Below, in pieces: positions 1 to 6,939 of a stretch of 19,071 nt of DNA. Below the pieces are notes generated by a model. That model saw only the letters and a program-made list of their open reading frames with translations. It made no database searches and was not told where the DNA came from. The stretch is from CAZRIE01 sp964600075 (GTDB taxonomy: Bacteria > Bacteroidota > Bacteroidia > Flavobacteriales > Flavobacteriaceae). Position 1 is the stretch's first letter. Every line of letters begins with the position of its first letter. Where the stretch lies: positions 1-19,071 of the forward strand of contig CAZRIE010000080.1 of assembly GCA_964600075.1 (NCBI GenBank). Direction: 5' to 3'. The translations under genes and the position numbers were made by a program.

Positions 1-377
1 GGAACCGCGTACGCTAAATGCCGTAGCAAAGTAATAATCGGCGTCATGGGCGACATATCAATTCCTGCTACTCCCGCGCCCAATAAGGGAAGCATGAACA
101 ACCATACTAAGGCTATCATTTCGCCTGTTACAAAAATGATTGGTCTAAACCATTTTGGTCCCCAAAGAGATGGTGCTATCCCTGCAAAAAGTATAGCCAA
201 TAAAACTCCATTGCCATAATGTCCTGCTACTCCGTAGGCCAGTCCCAGTCCGGTTTTGGCTCCCAATATTGCGGGGATATCCCACCAAGTTCCTGTAATC
301 AATAATCCAACGACATCAAATAATAGGGTTCCTATAAAACCTGCTGCTATTGCGTTTTTCCAATTAATTGTTTTCAT
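1..377 (-). CDS. Hydrophobic membrane protein, C-terminus cut by window edge
   Basis: Reading the minus strand from an ATG at 377 gives an uninterrupted frame of 125 codons that runs off the window, so the gene is partial. It starts MKTINWKNAIAAGF and contains about four hydrophobic stretches (roughly residues 8-28, 55-68, 79-102 and one starting near 110), many Gly and Ala residues, and short polar links such as GPKWFRP. I do not recognise a named family; it resembles the uncharacterised inner-membrane proteins of Bacteroidetes. It lies 179 bp after the hydrolase gene on the same strand, so it may be the last gene of the TetR-controlled group or have its own promoter. No function is assigned. 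Confidence 0.75.
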   Translation of the reverse strand, partial: MKTINWKNAIAAGFIGTLLFDVVGLLITGTWWDIPAILGAKTGLGLAYGVAGHYGNGVLLAILFAGIAPSLWGPKWFRPIIFVTGEMIALVWLFMLPLLGAGVAGIDMSPMTPIITLLRHLAYAV

Positions 378-556
378 ATTTCCTTGTTTTTAAGATTATA
401 AGATCCTTACTCTTGTCGATGAAAACGAATGGCGTCTTCTGTTCGTCCAATAGTTATGTCGCAGTGCACTTGTACTTTCATGTTCTGCACTTTTCGTTCT
501 GCTGTTTTTTATAATTGTTGTTTTCATGATTTTAATTTTTATTTACTTGACTTTCA

Positions 557-1543
557 TTATTTGATTTTATTTTTATCCAAAAAATTTAAAATGTACTCGG
601 CAATCTCACCTCCCTTTTCTTCGAGCGCAAAATGGCCTGTGTCCAAAAGATGGAATTCTAAATTTTTCAAATCCTTTTTATAAGGATGTGCTCCCTCAGC
701 AGGAAAGATATAATCGTTCTTTCCCCAAACAAGTAGGGTAGGAGGTTGGTGTTCCCTAAAATATGCTTGCCATTCTGGATACAATGGCACATTGGTCCTA
801 TAATCATAGAACATTGCCAATTGAATTTCTGCATTTTCATCTCTTGACAAGTGTTGTAGGTCAAGAGTCCAATTGTCAGGGCTGATTTTAGTCGAATCTT
901 GGACCCCATGAGTGTATTGCCATTTCAAACCATCCGGGGAGTGGAACCCTTCAAGGGCCTTTCCGTTTTCCATGGTATAATCGTTCCAATACTTCTTGAT
1001 GGGAACCCAAAAGTCACGCAGGCCTTCTTCATAGGCATTGCCATTTTGGATAATCAATGATTCTACTCGTTCCGGATATTTTGCAGCAATTCGAAAGCCG
1101 ATTGGTGCTCCATAGTCCATAAGGTAAATGCTATAGGTATTTATATGTAATTCATCTAAAAAGCCTTCGACAGTAGTTGCCATATTATCGAACGTATACT
1201 CAAAGTCCTTCATGGATGGCTGTTCGCTTCTACCGTATCCCGGATAGTCAGGGGCAAGCACATGGTACTTGCTGGATAGGTCCTTGATTAGATTTCGAAA
1301 CATATGTGATGATGTTGGGTAGCCATGTAATAGTAAAATAGTGGGCTTGTCCCTCGTACCGGCTTCGCGATAGAAAATTTCTACACCATTCACAATGGCG
1401 GTTCTGTGAAACGTGGGCTGTTCTTCACTTACTGTTGTGATGGCGCCCATTGCTGCATCTACATTTTTAAAGGAAGATGCTGTAAGAATCATAACCAAAA
1501 TAAAGGTCATTCCTAAAACTGATTTGATTGTTCTTGCTTTCAT
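557..1543 (-). CDS. Exported alpha/beta hydrolase with Asp nucleophile (haloalkane-dehalogenase-like)
   Basis: 328 residues with an N-terminal signal peptide (about 1-31, hydrophobic core 8-22, likely cut after VDA). The alpha/beta-hydrolase fold is seen from HGYPTSS (73-79, oxyanion loop). The nucleophile elbow LMDYGAPIG puts Asp143 where Ser sits in esterases, as in haloalkane dehalogenases and epoxide hydrolases; Asp277 (WGKND) and His304 (DTGHFALEE) complete the triad. Two halide-binding residues of true dehalogenases are changed: the Trp after the nucleophile is Tyr144, and the Asn of the HGNP loop is Tyr75. The substrate is therefore open: an epoxide, haloacid or other ester-like compound is possible. 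It is third in the minus-strand group after the NTF2-like and AhpD-like genes, suggesting detoxification or catabolism of a small organic compound. The fold is secure, the substrate unknown. Confidence 0.9.
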   Translation of the reverse strand: MKARTIKSVLGMTFILVMILTASSFKNVDAAMGAITTVSEEQPTFHRTAIVNGVEIFYREAGTRDKPTILLLHGYPTSSHMFRNLIKDLSSKYHVLAPDYPGYGRSEQPSMKDFEYTFDNMATTVEGFLDELHINTYSIYLMDYGAPIGFRIAAKYPERVESLIIQNGNAYEEGLRDFWVPIKKYWNDYTMENGKALEGFHSPDGLKWQYTHGVQDSTKISPDNWTLDLQHLSRDENAEIQLAMFYDYRTNVPLYPEWQAYFREHQPPTLLVWGKNDYIFPAEGAHPYKKDLKNLEFHLLDTGHFALEEKGGEIAEYILNFLDKNKIK

Positions 1544-1559
1544 GATTGTTGTTTTTTTA

Positions 1560-1578
1560 CCCTGAATTCATTTCAGGG
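1560..1578. repeat. 7-bp inverted repeat in the gap between AhpD-like and hydrolase genes
   Basis: CCCTGAA (1560-1566) and TTCAGGG (1572-1578) are perfect inverted arms around a 5-nt loop, 16 nt before the hydrolase ATG. On the transcribed minus strand the hairpin is followed by TAAAAAAAC, not by U residues, so it is not a normal terminator. It could stabilise or cut mRNA between the two cistrons, or be a protein-binding site. Confidence 0.45.
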
Positions 1579-1600
1579 AAAGATTAAAGTTGTTATGAGA

Positions 1601-2161
1601 TTAATATGATGTTGTTAAAAGATTTTCAATTCCTTGTGCTTTGGGAAAGTCAATTTCAAAGCCTCCGTTATGAAAGACATAATTAGTAATCGTAGTCAAG
1701 GCAACGGCTCCAATAAGTTCTGCGAATGCGGCCTTAGTATAACCTGCATCAAAGAAGTTCTGAACAGTGTTCTCGGCAGGATGTCCTTTACTTTCGACAA
1801 GCTCGCTCACTAAAGAAACCAAGGCATTCAGTTTTTGATCTGCTATGGAGTTACTTCTAAGTTCGAGTGTTTCTTCTTCTGTAAAACCGTTCATTTTCCC
1901 AAGTGCAGTATGTGCCGATAAACAATAGGCACAGCCATTAGTTTGCGAAGTGGCCAAAGAGATGGCCTCATATTCTTTATTATTGAACGCTCCGCTTTTC
2001 AGGGTTTCCGTAAAGTTTAGAAATCCACCCAAAAGTTTGTCCGATACGCCCATTGTGGCGTATAGGTTGGGTACCATTCCGATTTTGCTTTTTACATTGG
2101 TAAAAATTGCTTGTGAATCTACATTTGCTTCTTCGAAGCTTAAAGGTTGTAACGTTTTCAT
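1601..2161 (-). CDS. AhpD-like / carboxymuconolactone decarboxylase-family peroxidase-related protein
   Basis: 186 residues, all-helical CMD/AhpD type. The diagnostic motif is Cys77-Ala-Tyr-Cys80 followed by His84, with acidic Glu63/Glu65 about 12-14 residues before the first Cys, as in alkylhydroperoxidase AhpD where the CXXC cysteines and His relay protons during peroxide reduction. The region 15-60 (IGMVPNLYATMGVSDKLL) is the usual leader helix of the peroxidase-related branch. No signal peptide is present, so it is cytoplasmic. It starts 29 bp after the stop of the DUF1348 gene, so the two are probably co-transcribed. The likely role is removal of organic peroxides or another thiol-dependent redox step; the reductant is not evident here. 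Confidence 0.88.
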   Translation of the reverse strand: MKTLQPLSFEEANVDSQAIFTNVKSKIGMVPNLYATMGVSDKLLGGFLNFTETLKSGAFNNKEYEAISLATSQTNGCAYCLSAHTALGKMNGFTEEETLELRSNSIADQKLNALVSLVSELVESKGHPAENTVQNFFDAGYTKAAFAELIGAVALTTITNYVFHNGGFEIDFPKAQGIENLLTTSY

Positions 2162-2190
2162 TTGTAATTATTTATTTGATTACTACTGGA

Positions 2191-2598
2191 TTAAAATTTC
2201 CGTTCTGATATTTTGATTTTAACATCGTTGGCACTCATGTCGCGAATCTGCATCAGGCCTTCTGAATTGAATTCCCAATGCTCGTTACCATGTGTCCTGT
2301 ACCATTGCCCCGTTATCGCATCTTGCCATTCGTACTCGAACCGTACCGATATTCTGTTATCGGTAAAGGACCAAAGATGCTTTCTAAGTATGTAGTGCAG
2401 TTCCTTATTCCATTTATCGGATAGAAAAGCAACTATGGCGTCTCGACCAACAAAGAATTGGTCTCTGTTTCTCCATTGGGAGTCTATGGCATAAGCCATG
2501 GACACTTTTTCTGGGTTCTTGCTATTCCACGCATCTTCTGCTGCTTGAACCTTTTGTTCTGCTGTTTCCTTGGTAAAGGGAGGGACTAATTTTTTCAT
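2191..2598 (-). CDS. NTF2-like fold protein, DUF1348 family
   Basis: 135 residues. The helix AEDAWNSKNPEKVSMAYA followed by SQWRNRDQFFVGRDAI and the strand pattern around RISVRFEYEW and GNEHWEF match the SnoaL/NTF2-like DUF1348 family, a cone-shaped barrel with a small hydrophobic pocket. No catalytic residues are known for the family, and no signal peptide is present. It is the first gene of the minus-strand group; the 175 bp between it and tetR hold two copies of the putative operator, so it is probably the promoter-proximal gene under TetR control. The family call is confident from the overall pattern; the biochemical role is unknown. Confidence 0.85.
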   Translation of the reverse strand: MKKLVPPFTKETAEQKVQAAEDAWNSKNPEKVSMAYAIDSQWRNRDQFFVGRDAIVAFLSDKWNKELHYILRKHLWSFTDNRISVRFEYEWQDAITGQWYRTHGNEHWEFNSEGLMQIRDMSANDVKIKISERKF

Positions 2599-2667
2599 TG
2601 TTTTTAATTTAATGACCTGCCTATATGACGTATGATTAGTACTGTTCTATTTTGATTGATAAATCAT

Positions 2668-2681
2668 ACAGACAAGTCTGT
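2668..2681. promoter_or_regulatory. Putative TetR operator, copy 1 (promoter region of the DUF1348 group)
   Basis: ACAGACAAGTCTGT: 6-bp arms ACAGAC/GTCTGT around a central AA. It is identical to two other sites at 2741 and 3364, all next to the tetR gene. It lies 70 bp before the ATG of the DUF1348 gene, where binding could block transcription of the group. Confidence 0.75.
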
Positions 2682-2738
2682 TTATTGATTTTGCAATTTT
2701 GTATTTGCTTCTTCTTTAAGCCTTGAGTTTGATATTTT

Positions 2739-2756
2739 GAACAGACAAGTCTGTTC
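2739..2756. promoter_or_regulatory. Putative TetR operator, copy 2, with extended arms
   Basis: The core ACAGACAAGTCTGT (2741-2754) is extended here to GAACAGAC/GTCTGTTC arms of 8 bp. It lies 18 bp past the tetR stop codon. Its core starts 73 bp from copy 1, close to seven helical turns, so both sites would face the same side of the DNA. Confidence 0.72.
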
Positions 2757-2773
2757 TTATAAAATTAAAAAAA

Positions 2774-3334
2774 TCATATCAGTAATTTTTTGCAAGCACT
2801 TTTGGCCGATTTGATTGGCCATGGGTCTTTTTGAATTTGCGAAAGGATAATTGCCCCTTCAATCAAAACTATAACTTGATCACCTAAACCTTTTGCTTCT
2901 TTGGCGCCGAATGCCTTTTCTTCCATAAGCTGTTCCTGTACCCAGGTTCTTAATTCATTCTTATGAAAAATGGCTTGGTCCTTAATTTTGTCGTGATCTT
3001 GAGGAAGGTCGGTAATAATATTTTGCCATCCACAACCTCTAAAGTTTACATCTGTCAACCACTCCATTAGGTAATTAAAAACCCCAATAACCTTAGCTTT
3101 AGGATTCTTCTCTTTTGAAACACGCGCCTCCAATTTCCCCATCCACATCGCATGCCTACCAATTAAATACGCTACGGCAATATCTTCTTTCGACCTAAAA
3201 TGCTGATACATGCTAGCTTTTGCAACGCCTGCTTCGTCTATAATCTGGTTAATCCCAGTTTGGTTATACCCTTGGTTATAGAACAAATCCGAAGCTGTTT
3301 CAATAATGCGCTCTTTTACACCTACCTTTTTCAT
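2774..3334 (-). CDS. TetR/AcrR-family transcriptional repressor
   Basis: 186 residues. The N-terminal domain has the family pattern: VKERIIETASDLFYNQGYNQTGINQIIDEAGV then AKASMYQHFRSKED, split here only for length; the helix-turn-helix is about residues 26-46 with the recognition segment AKASMYQHF. The C-terminal ligand domain carries the FRGCGWQN stretch near residue 98, common in one large TetR subgroup. Identical palindromes lie 30 bp before its start and twice beyond its end, so it probably represses itself and the downstream enzyme group. A TATATTTG match to the Bacteroidetes -7 element ends 5 nt before the ATG, which would give a very short or absent leader. The inducer is unknown, probably a small hydrophobic compound handled by the adjacent enzymes. 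Confidence 0.93.
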   Translation of the reverse strand: MKKVGVKERIIETASDLFYNQGYNQTGINQIIDEAGVAKASMYQHFRSKEDIAVAYLIGRHAMWMGKLEARVSKEKNPKAKVIGVFNYLMEWLTDVNFRGCGWQNIITDLPQDHDKIKDQAIFHKNELRTWVQEQLMEEKAFGAKEAKGLGDQVIVLIEGAIILSQIQKDPWPIKSAKSACKKLLI

Positions 3335-3338
3335 AGGG

Positions 3339-3346
3339 CAAATATA
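3339..3346 (-). promoter_or_regulatory. Candidate -7 promoter element of tetR
   Basis: On the minus strand this reads TATATTTG, a perfect match to TAnnTTTG. The only clear upstream TTG is inside the operator at 3364-3377, 22 bp away, so spacing is longer than the usual 19-20 bp. The operator overlapping the -33 region would explain repression. Confidence 0.45.
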
Positions 3347-3363
3347 AGATAGAATTTTAGTAA

Positions 3364-3377
3364 ACAGACAAGTCTGT
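3364..3377. promoter_or_regulatory. Putative TetR operator, copy 3 (tetR promoter)
   Basis: ACAGACAAGTCTGT, identical to the cores at 2668 and 2741. It lies 30 bp before the tetR ATG, a standard autorepression position. Confidence 0.78.
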
Positions 3378-3501
3378 ATGTTTTTAACAATTGTTTAACA
3401 AATAGATAATTGCAGTACTATCAATTTTCAAGTTCTCTTTGCCCTTTTTTGGGTAGTTCATCACAGATTTTTTGAAATCGATTTTTCATTAAGAGATGTG
3501 C

Positions 3502-4112
3502 TAAAATATCATAAAGGCCGTACAAAAGCGATTGGGTAAGAGCATACTTCCCCGATCTGTTAATTTTACATTTCCGTCTAATCGAGAACATCTAGGTGAG
3601 TATCGCCGTATTTTTCCGACCGGGTTACATTTTAATCGAGCTAAAAATACTTTGGTTTACAAGCTAAAAGCTTTGGAAACGCCCATTGTAGGATCTAATC
3701 GAGACTTATTTTAATTGTTGAATACACAAGCACTGCAAATCTTTGAAGAATTTTCAAATGAGGAATCGTTTGCCAAGAAAGTAAGAAGGGTTATTACCCA
3801 AGAGTTCAATCATCAGTTTCCGATTCTTGATTTGGTGGCGGATGAAATGAGCCTGAGTGTCCGTTCCCTAGAATGTAGATTGAGCGCCGAAAACAAGACT
3901 TTTCACGATATTTTGGACGGAATCAGAAAAGAATTTGCCATACGATATCTTAAGAACATGGAATTAAGCATTTCAGAAGTTGGGTATCTATTGGGCTTTT
4001 CCGAACCTAGTGTTTTCAGCCGATCATTTAAACGGTGGGGCATAGCCCAAAGGAATTTATCTTATCAATTTGGCATAGATCTTTAAGCGTAATCGTTGTA
4101 CTGTGCAGATAG
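3502..4112 (+). pseudogene. Decayed AraC-family regulator (C-terminal half, with stop and frameshift)
   Basis: The residues from 3505 read NIIKAVQKRLGK... and include HLGEYRRIF and LKALETPI, the end of the N-terminal domain found in about 330-residue AraC regulators with an arabinose-binding-like domain. An in-frame TAA at 3712-3714 breaks the frame, and it then continues directly into the DNA-binding domain (VRSLECRLSAENKTFHDIL, LSISEVGYLLGFSEPSVF, SFKRW). At the G run 4037-4040 the frame is lost: frame 0 ends IAQRNLSYQFGIDL, while a shifted frame reads GHSPKEFI, the usual end of the domain, and stops at 4112. The first roughly 150 residues are missing, since tetR starts at 3334. Three lesions make a functional product unlikely; the 123-residue downstream part could in principle be translated from TTG at 3715. 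Confidence 0.82.
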
Positions 4113-4287
4113 TGTATAAATGATCATATTTGCTTTCCTAAGCGGGAATCCTTTAAATCGTTTATCTTTTGGTCAGGGCAGGTAATTTCCTCCATAGGTA
4201 ACGCAAGAATTCGTCCATTGCATTCTCATTCGGAGTGTAACGAATAATACATTAGACAGTTAGCAAAACACAAATATCAATAAAAAC

Positions 4288-5673
4288 ATGAAACATTTTA
4301 CGCATCTTATTATCGGAACCGGCCAAGCCACTGGGGTTTTACTCGGAAAGTTAATTCCCACCAAGACAGCTATTGGAGTTATTGAAGCTGATAAAGTTGG
4401 AGGCACCTGTTTGAACTATGGATGTACTCCGACAAAAACACTAGTGGCCTCTGCAAAAGCGTTCCATCAGGCCAAAAGAGGAGATTTTTATGGCTTTCAC
4501 GCTGAGAATTTGAATCTTGATTATGATAAGGTACGAGAGCGTATGAATAGCATAAGAAATAATGGCAGCGCTGGTTTGACATCTTGGATGACCAACACCC
4601 CCAATGTAGACTTAATACTGGGCAAGGCCAAATTTACAGGCGAAAAACAAGTGGAAGTGAATGGTCAAGTTTGTACTGCAGATAACATTTACATAAATGT
4701 AGGAACCAGACCTTCTGCTCCACCAATTTCAGGCTTAGATGATATAAACTGGCTTGATAGTGCCGGGCTGCTAGACCTTGAAAATATCCCTGAGCACCTG
4801 TTAATTATAGGGGGAGGATATATTGGTGTCGAATTTGCGCAAGTGTTTAGGAGATTTGGGGCCAAAGTTAGTATTATCCAGCGCGGGCCCCAGTTGGTAC
4901 CTAGAGAAGACGAAGATGTTGCCGATGCGCTACAAGAAATTTTGGAAGAAGAGGGAATCGACATCCACTTCAATGCAAACACAATAAAGGTTACTAAAAA
5001 GGGCGCTCAAAAGGAAGTCGAGATTGACGTAAATGGGGAAGCTAAGCTATTGTCCGGAGATCAGGTCTTAATAGCAGCGGGAAGGATTCCAAACAGTGAT
5101 ACCCTGGGTCTTCAAAATACAGGAATAAAAACCAATGCCCGTGGATATATTGAAGTAGATAACTATTGTGAAACTGCCGTTGAAGGTGTCTACGCAGTTG
5201 GAGACGTTAATGGTCATGGCGGGTTTACCCATACGGCAGTGAATGATGCCGAGGTTGTATTGGACAAGCTCTTCGGAGGAGACAGGACACTGGATAGCCG
5301 GAATTTGATTTATGGATTGTTTACCGATCCCCCACTTGGTAGAGTCGGTATCACGGAAAAAGAAGCTATAAAAAGTGGGAGGAAGGTATTAAAAGCTACC
5401 CGACCGATGAGCAAGATAAGCCGGGCCAAAGAGATGGGTGAAACCAAAGGATTTGCCAAACTATTGGTGGATGCAGAAACGGATTTGATATTGGGCGCCT
5501 CTATTTTAGGGGTTGGCGGAGATGAAATCATCAACATGTTTGCAACCATTATGCATTCAAATATTCCGTGTCGACACTATAGAAAGGTAGTATTGGTTCA
5601 CCCTACAGTTTCAGAGTTGATGCCCTGGATTTTGGACGGGATTCAAGAAGTAAAGAAAAAAAACGATTGCTAA
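4288..5673 (+). CDS. Mercuric-reductase-like pyridine nucleotide-disulfide oxidoreductase (FAD)
   Basis: 461 residues of the class I flavoprotein disulfide reductase family. Domains in order: FAD-binding start with LIIGTGQATG (8-16); redox-active disulfide GGTCLNYGCTPTKTL with Cys41 and Cys46; NAD(P)-binding LLIIGGGYIGVEFAQVF (GGGYIG 175-180); second FAD motif YAVGDVNG (Asp306); C-terminal dimer domain with the proton-relay pair His438 and Glu443 (VHPTVSE). Both the N-terminal heavy-metal domain and the C-terminal Cys pair of classical MerA are absent, so mercury reduction is doubtful. Relatives are annotated as mercuric reductase, or resemble RclA of the reactive-chlorine response. No acidic residue follows the NAD(P) strand (SIIQRG), which slightly favours NADPH. 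It is single, with the wrecked AraC gene just upstream, which may once have controlled it. Confidence 0.9.
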   Translation: MKHFTHLIIGTGQATGVLLGKLIPTKTAIGVIEADKVGGTCLNYGCTPTKTLVASAKAFHQAKRGDFYGFHAENLNLDYDKVRERMNSIRNNGSAGLTSWMTNTPNVDLILGKAKFTGEKQVEVNGQVCTADNIYINVGTRPSAPPISGLDDINWLDSAGLLDLENIPEHLLIIGGGYIGVEFAQVFRRFGAKVSIIQRGPQLVPREDEDVADALQEILEEEGIDIHFNANTIKVTKKGAQKEVEIDVNGEAKLLSGDQVLIAAGRIPNSDTLGLQNTGIKTNARGYIEVDNYCETAVEGVYAVGDVNGHGGFTHTAVNDAEVVLDKLFGGDRTLDSRNLIYGLFTDPPLGRVGITEKEAIKSGRKVLKATRPMSKISRAKEMGETKGFAKLLVDAETDLILGASILGVGGDEIINMFATIMHSNIPCRHYRKVVLVHPTVSELMPWILDGIQEVKKKNDC

Positions 5674-5857
5674 TATTATTTATAAAACATAGTCAGGTTG
5701 GTTAAACAAGCTTTTTCCCAATACTTTTAATTCACCACTTTCTATCTGAAATTGAAGAAAAATAAAACATGGCTAAGTTTCATACACAAGAGGTACGGTT
5801 TTTATAAGAGCCATCGACCATCGCCAATATTTTCATTTTATTAACCCAATGGGAAAT

Positions 5858-6937
5858 CTATTTTGTGCGCGGGCCCTCTTCAATTATTGGTGGCCCGACT
5901 CCATATAATTGAATTGATTTTTTTCTGCCTCTCAGGGTAAACTCACCTACATTTTCAAAGGAATACTCGGGTAAATATTTTAGTCGTTTAAAGGCCTCTT
6001 CCGAAATGAGTAGTGTACGGTCAAATGCATTACATTGCTCCTGAATTCTTGATGCAACATTGATCGTATCGCCATGATACGCTATTTCACGCTTTAAATT
6101 ACCTACTTCCACAACAGTCACAGGGCCTAGATGTAACCCTGCCTTGAAGACAGGCTGTACGCCATATTCCTGTTGGTAATAATCAGCTCTTGCCTTTAAC
6201 CGATTTTCATAAGCGAAAAAAGCATAAATACAATCTTCCAAGGTATCTTCCTGGTGTATTTTCCAAGTAAGTACTACCTCATCACCCACGTATTGATAAA
6301 TAGAGGCTCGATATTGGTCTACAACAGAGATATCATGAAAGCAATCTTGAATAAACCTACTATACTTTATGTGTCCCAATTGTTCAGCGATGGTTGTCGA
6401 AGCCTTTAAATCAAGAAAAATGAACACCCGTAACTCTTCTCTTGGTGTATGAAACTTCCCAGTAACCAACTTGGCCAAGTTTCCTTTTCCCAGTAGACGG
6501 TTAATTTGAATAAGTAATATAATAGCACTATTGACCAGAATGGAATAGAACAAATTCACCAACAACAATGGATTGGATACAAATTCCAGAAAGGGTACAT
6601 CCTGATAAACCCCGGTAGCATTGATAACCAAGTATACCGAAAAATAAATGCCCAGCATTAATACCAAATGGACAAGTAAAGCTCTTACTAAGAATCCTTT
6701 AAACGAAACACTTGTAGTAAAATATTTTTCGTACATATACTGCATGCTCCCAAATATTAAACCGGTTATAACAGAAATGCAGAGTATCGAAATCAGTACA
6801 GTAAGCCGTGAAACCGGTATATTGAATATTTCGAGATGGACATTAACGCCAAACCTTCTTATAATGCGCCACAAAACAAGGGCTACAAGCCAGCCTATGC
6901 CAAAGGCCAAAACTTTTCTAAACCATTGATTCTTCAT
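5858..6937 (-). CDS. Membrane-bound class III nucleotide (adenylate/guanylate) cyclase
   Basis: 359 residues. The N-terminal third holds about four membrane helices (near 8-24, 43-64, 82-106, 120-147); the cytoplasmic class III cyclase domain spans about 168-350. Metal ligands are Asp176 (FIFLDLKASTT) and Asp219 (YQYVGDEVV); the transition-state pair is Asn293 and Arg297 (GDTINVASR), so it appears active as a homodimer. The purine-selecting positions are odd: by motif spacing the Lys of adenylate cyclases is Gln215 and the Asp/Thr is Ala286, matching neither the adenylate nor the guanylate signature. It starts 2 bp after the stop of the carbonic anhydrase gene, so the two are surely one operon. 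The product, cAMP or cGMP, is not decided. Confidence 0.92.
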   Translation of the reverse strand: MKNQWFRKVLAFGIGWLVALVLWRIIRRFGVNVHLEIFNIPVSRLTVLISILCISVITGLIFGSMQYMYEKYFTTSVSFKGFLVRALLVHLVLMLGIYFSVYLVINATGVYQDVPFLEFVSNPLLLVNLFYSILVNSAIILLIQINRLLGKGNLAKLVTGKFHTPREELRVFIFLDLKASTTIAEQLGHIKYSRFIQDCFHDISVVDQYRASIYQYVGDEVVLTWKIHQEDTLEDCIYAFFAYENRLKARADYYQQEYGVQPVFKAGLHLGPVTVVEVGNLKREIAYHGDTINVASRIQEQCNAFDRTLLISEEAFKRLKYLPEYSFENVGEFTLRGRKKSIQLYGVGPPIIEEGPRTK

Positions 6938-6939
6938 TT

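Noticed and set aside
407..481. 24-codon minus-strand frame MKVQVHCDITIGRTEDA in the gap before the membrane protein
   Set aside because: The start faintly recalls HPF/S30EA proteins (MKVQVNTD...), but it is too short, with a stop after 24 codons, and there is no further matching sequence.
2668..3377. Possible CRISPR-like or mobile-element repeats because the same 14-mer occurs three times
   Set aside because: Spacing is irregular (73 and 623 bp), the copies are palindromic and placed at promoters, and there are no cas genes or transposase, so operator sites fit better.
3715..4086. Independent 123-residue AraC-type DNA-binding protein from TTG 3715
   Set aside because: The frame is continuous with upstream AraC sequence across a single TAA and the end is frameshifted, so a decayed gene explains it better than a new small gene.
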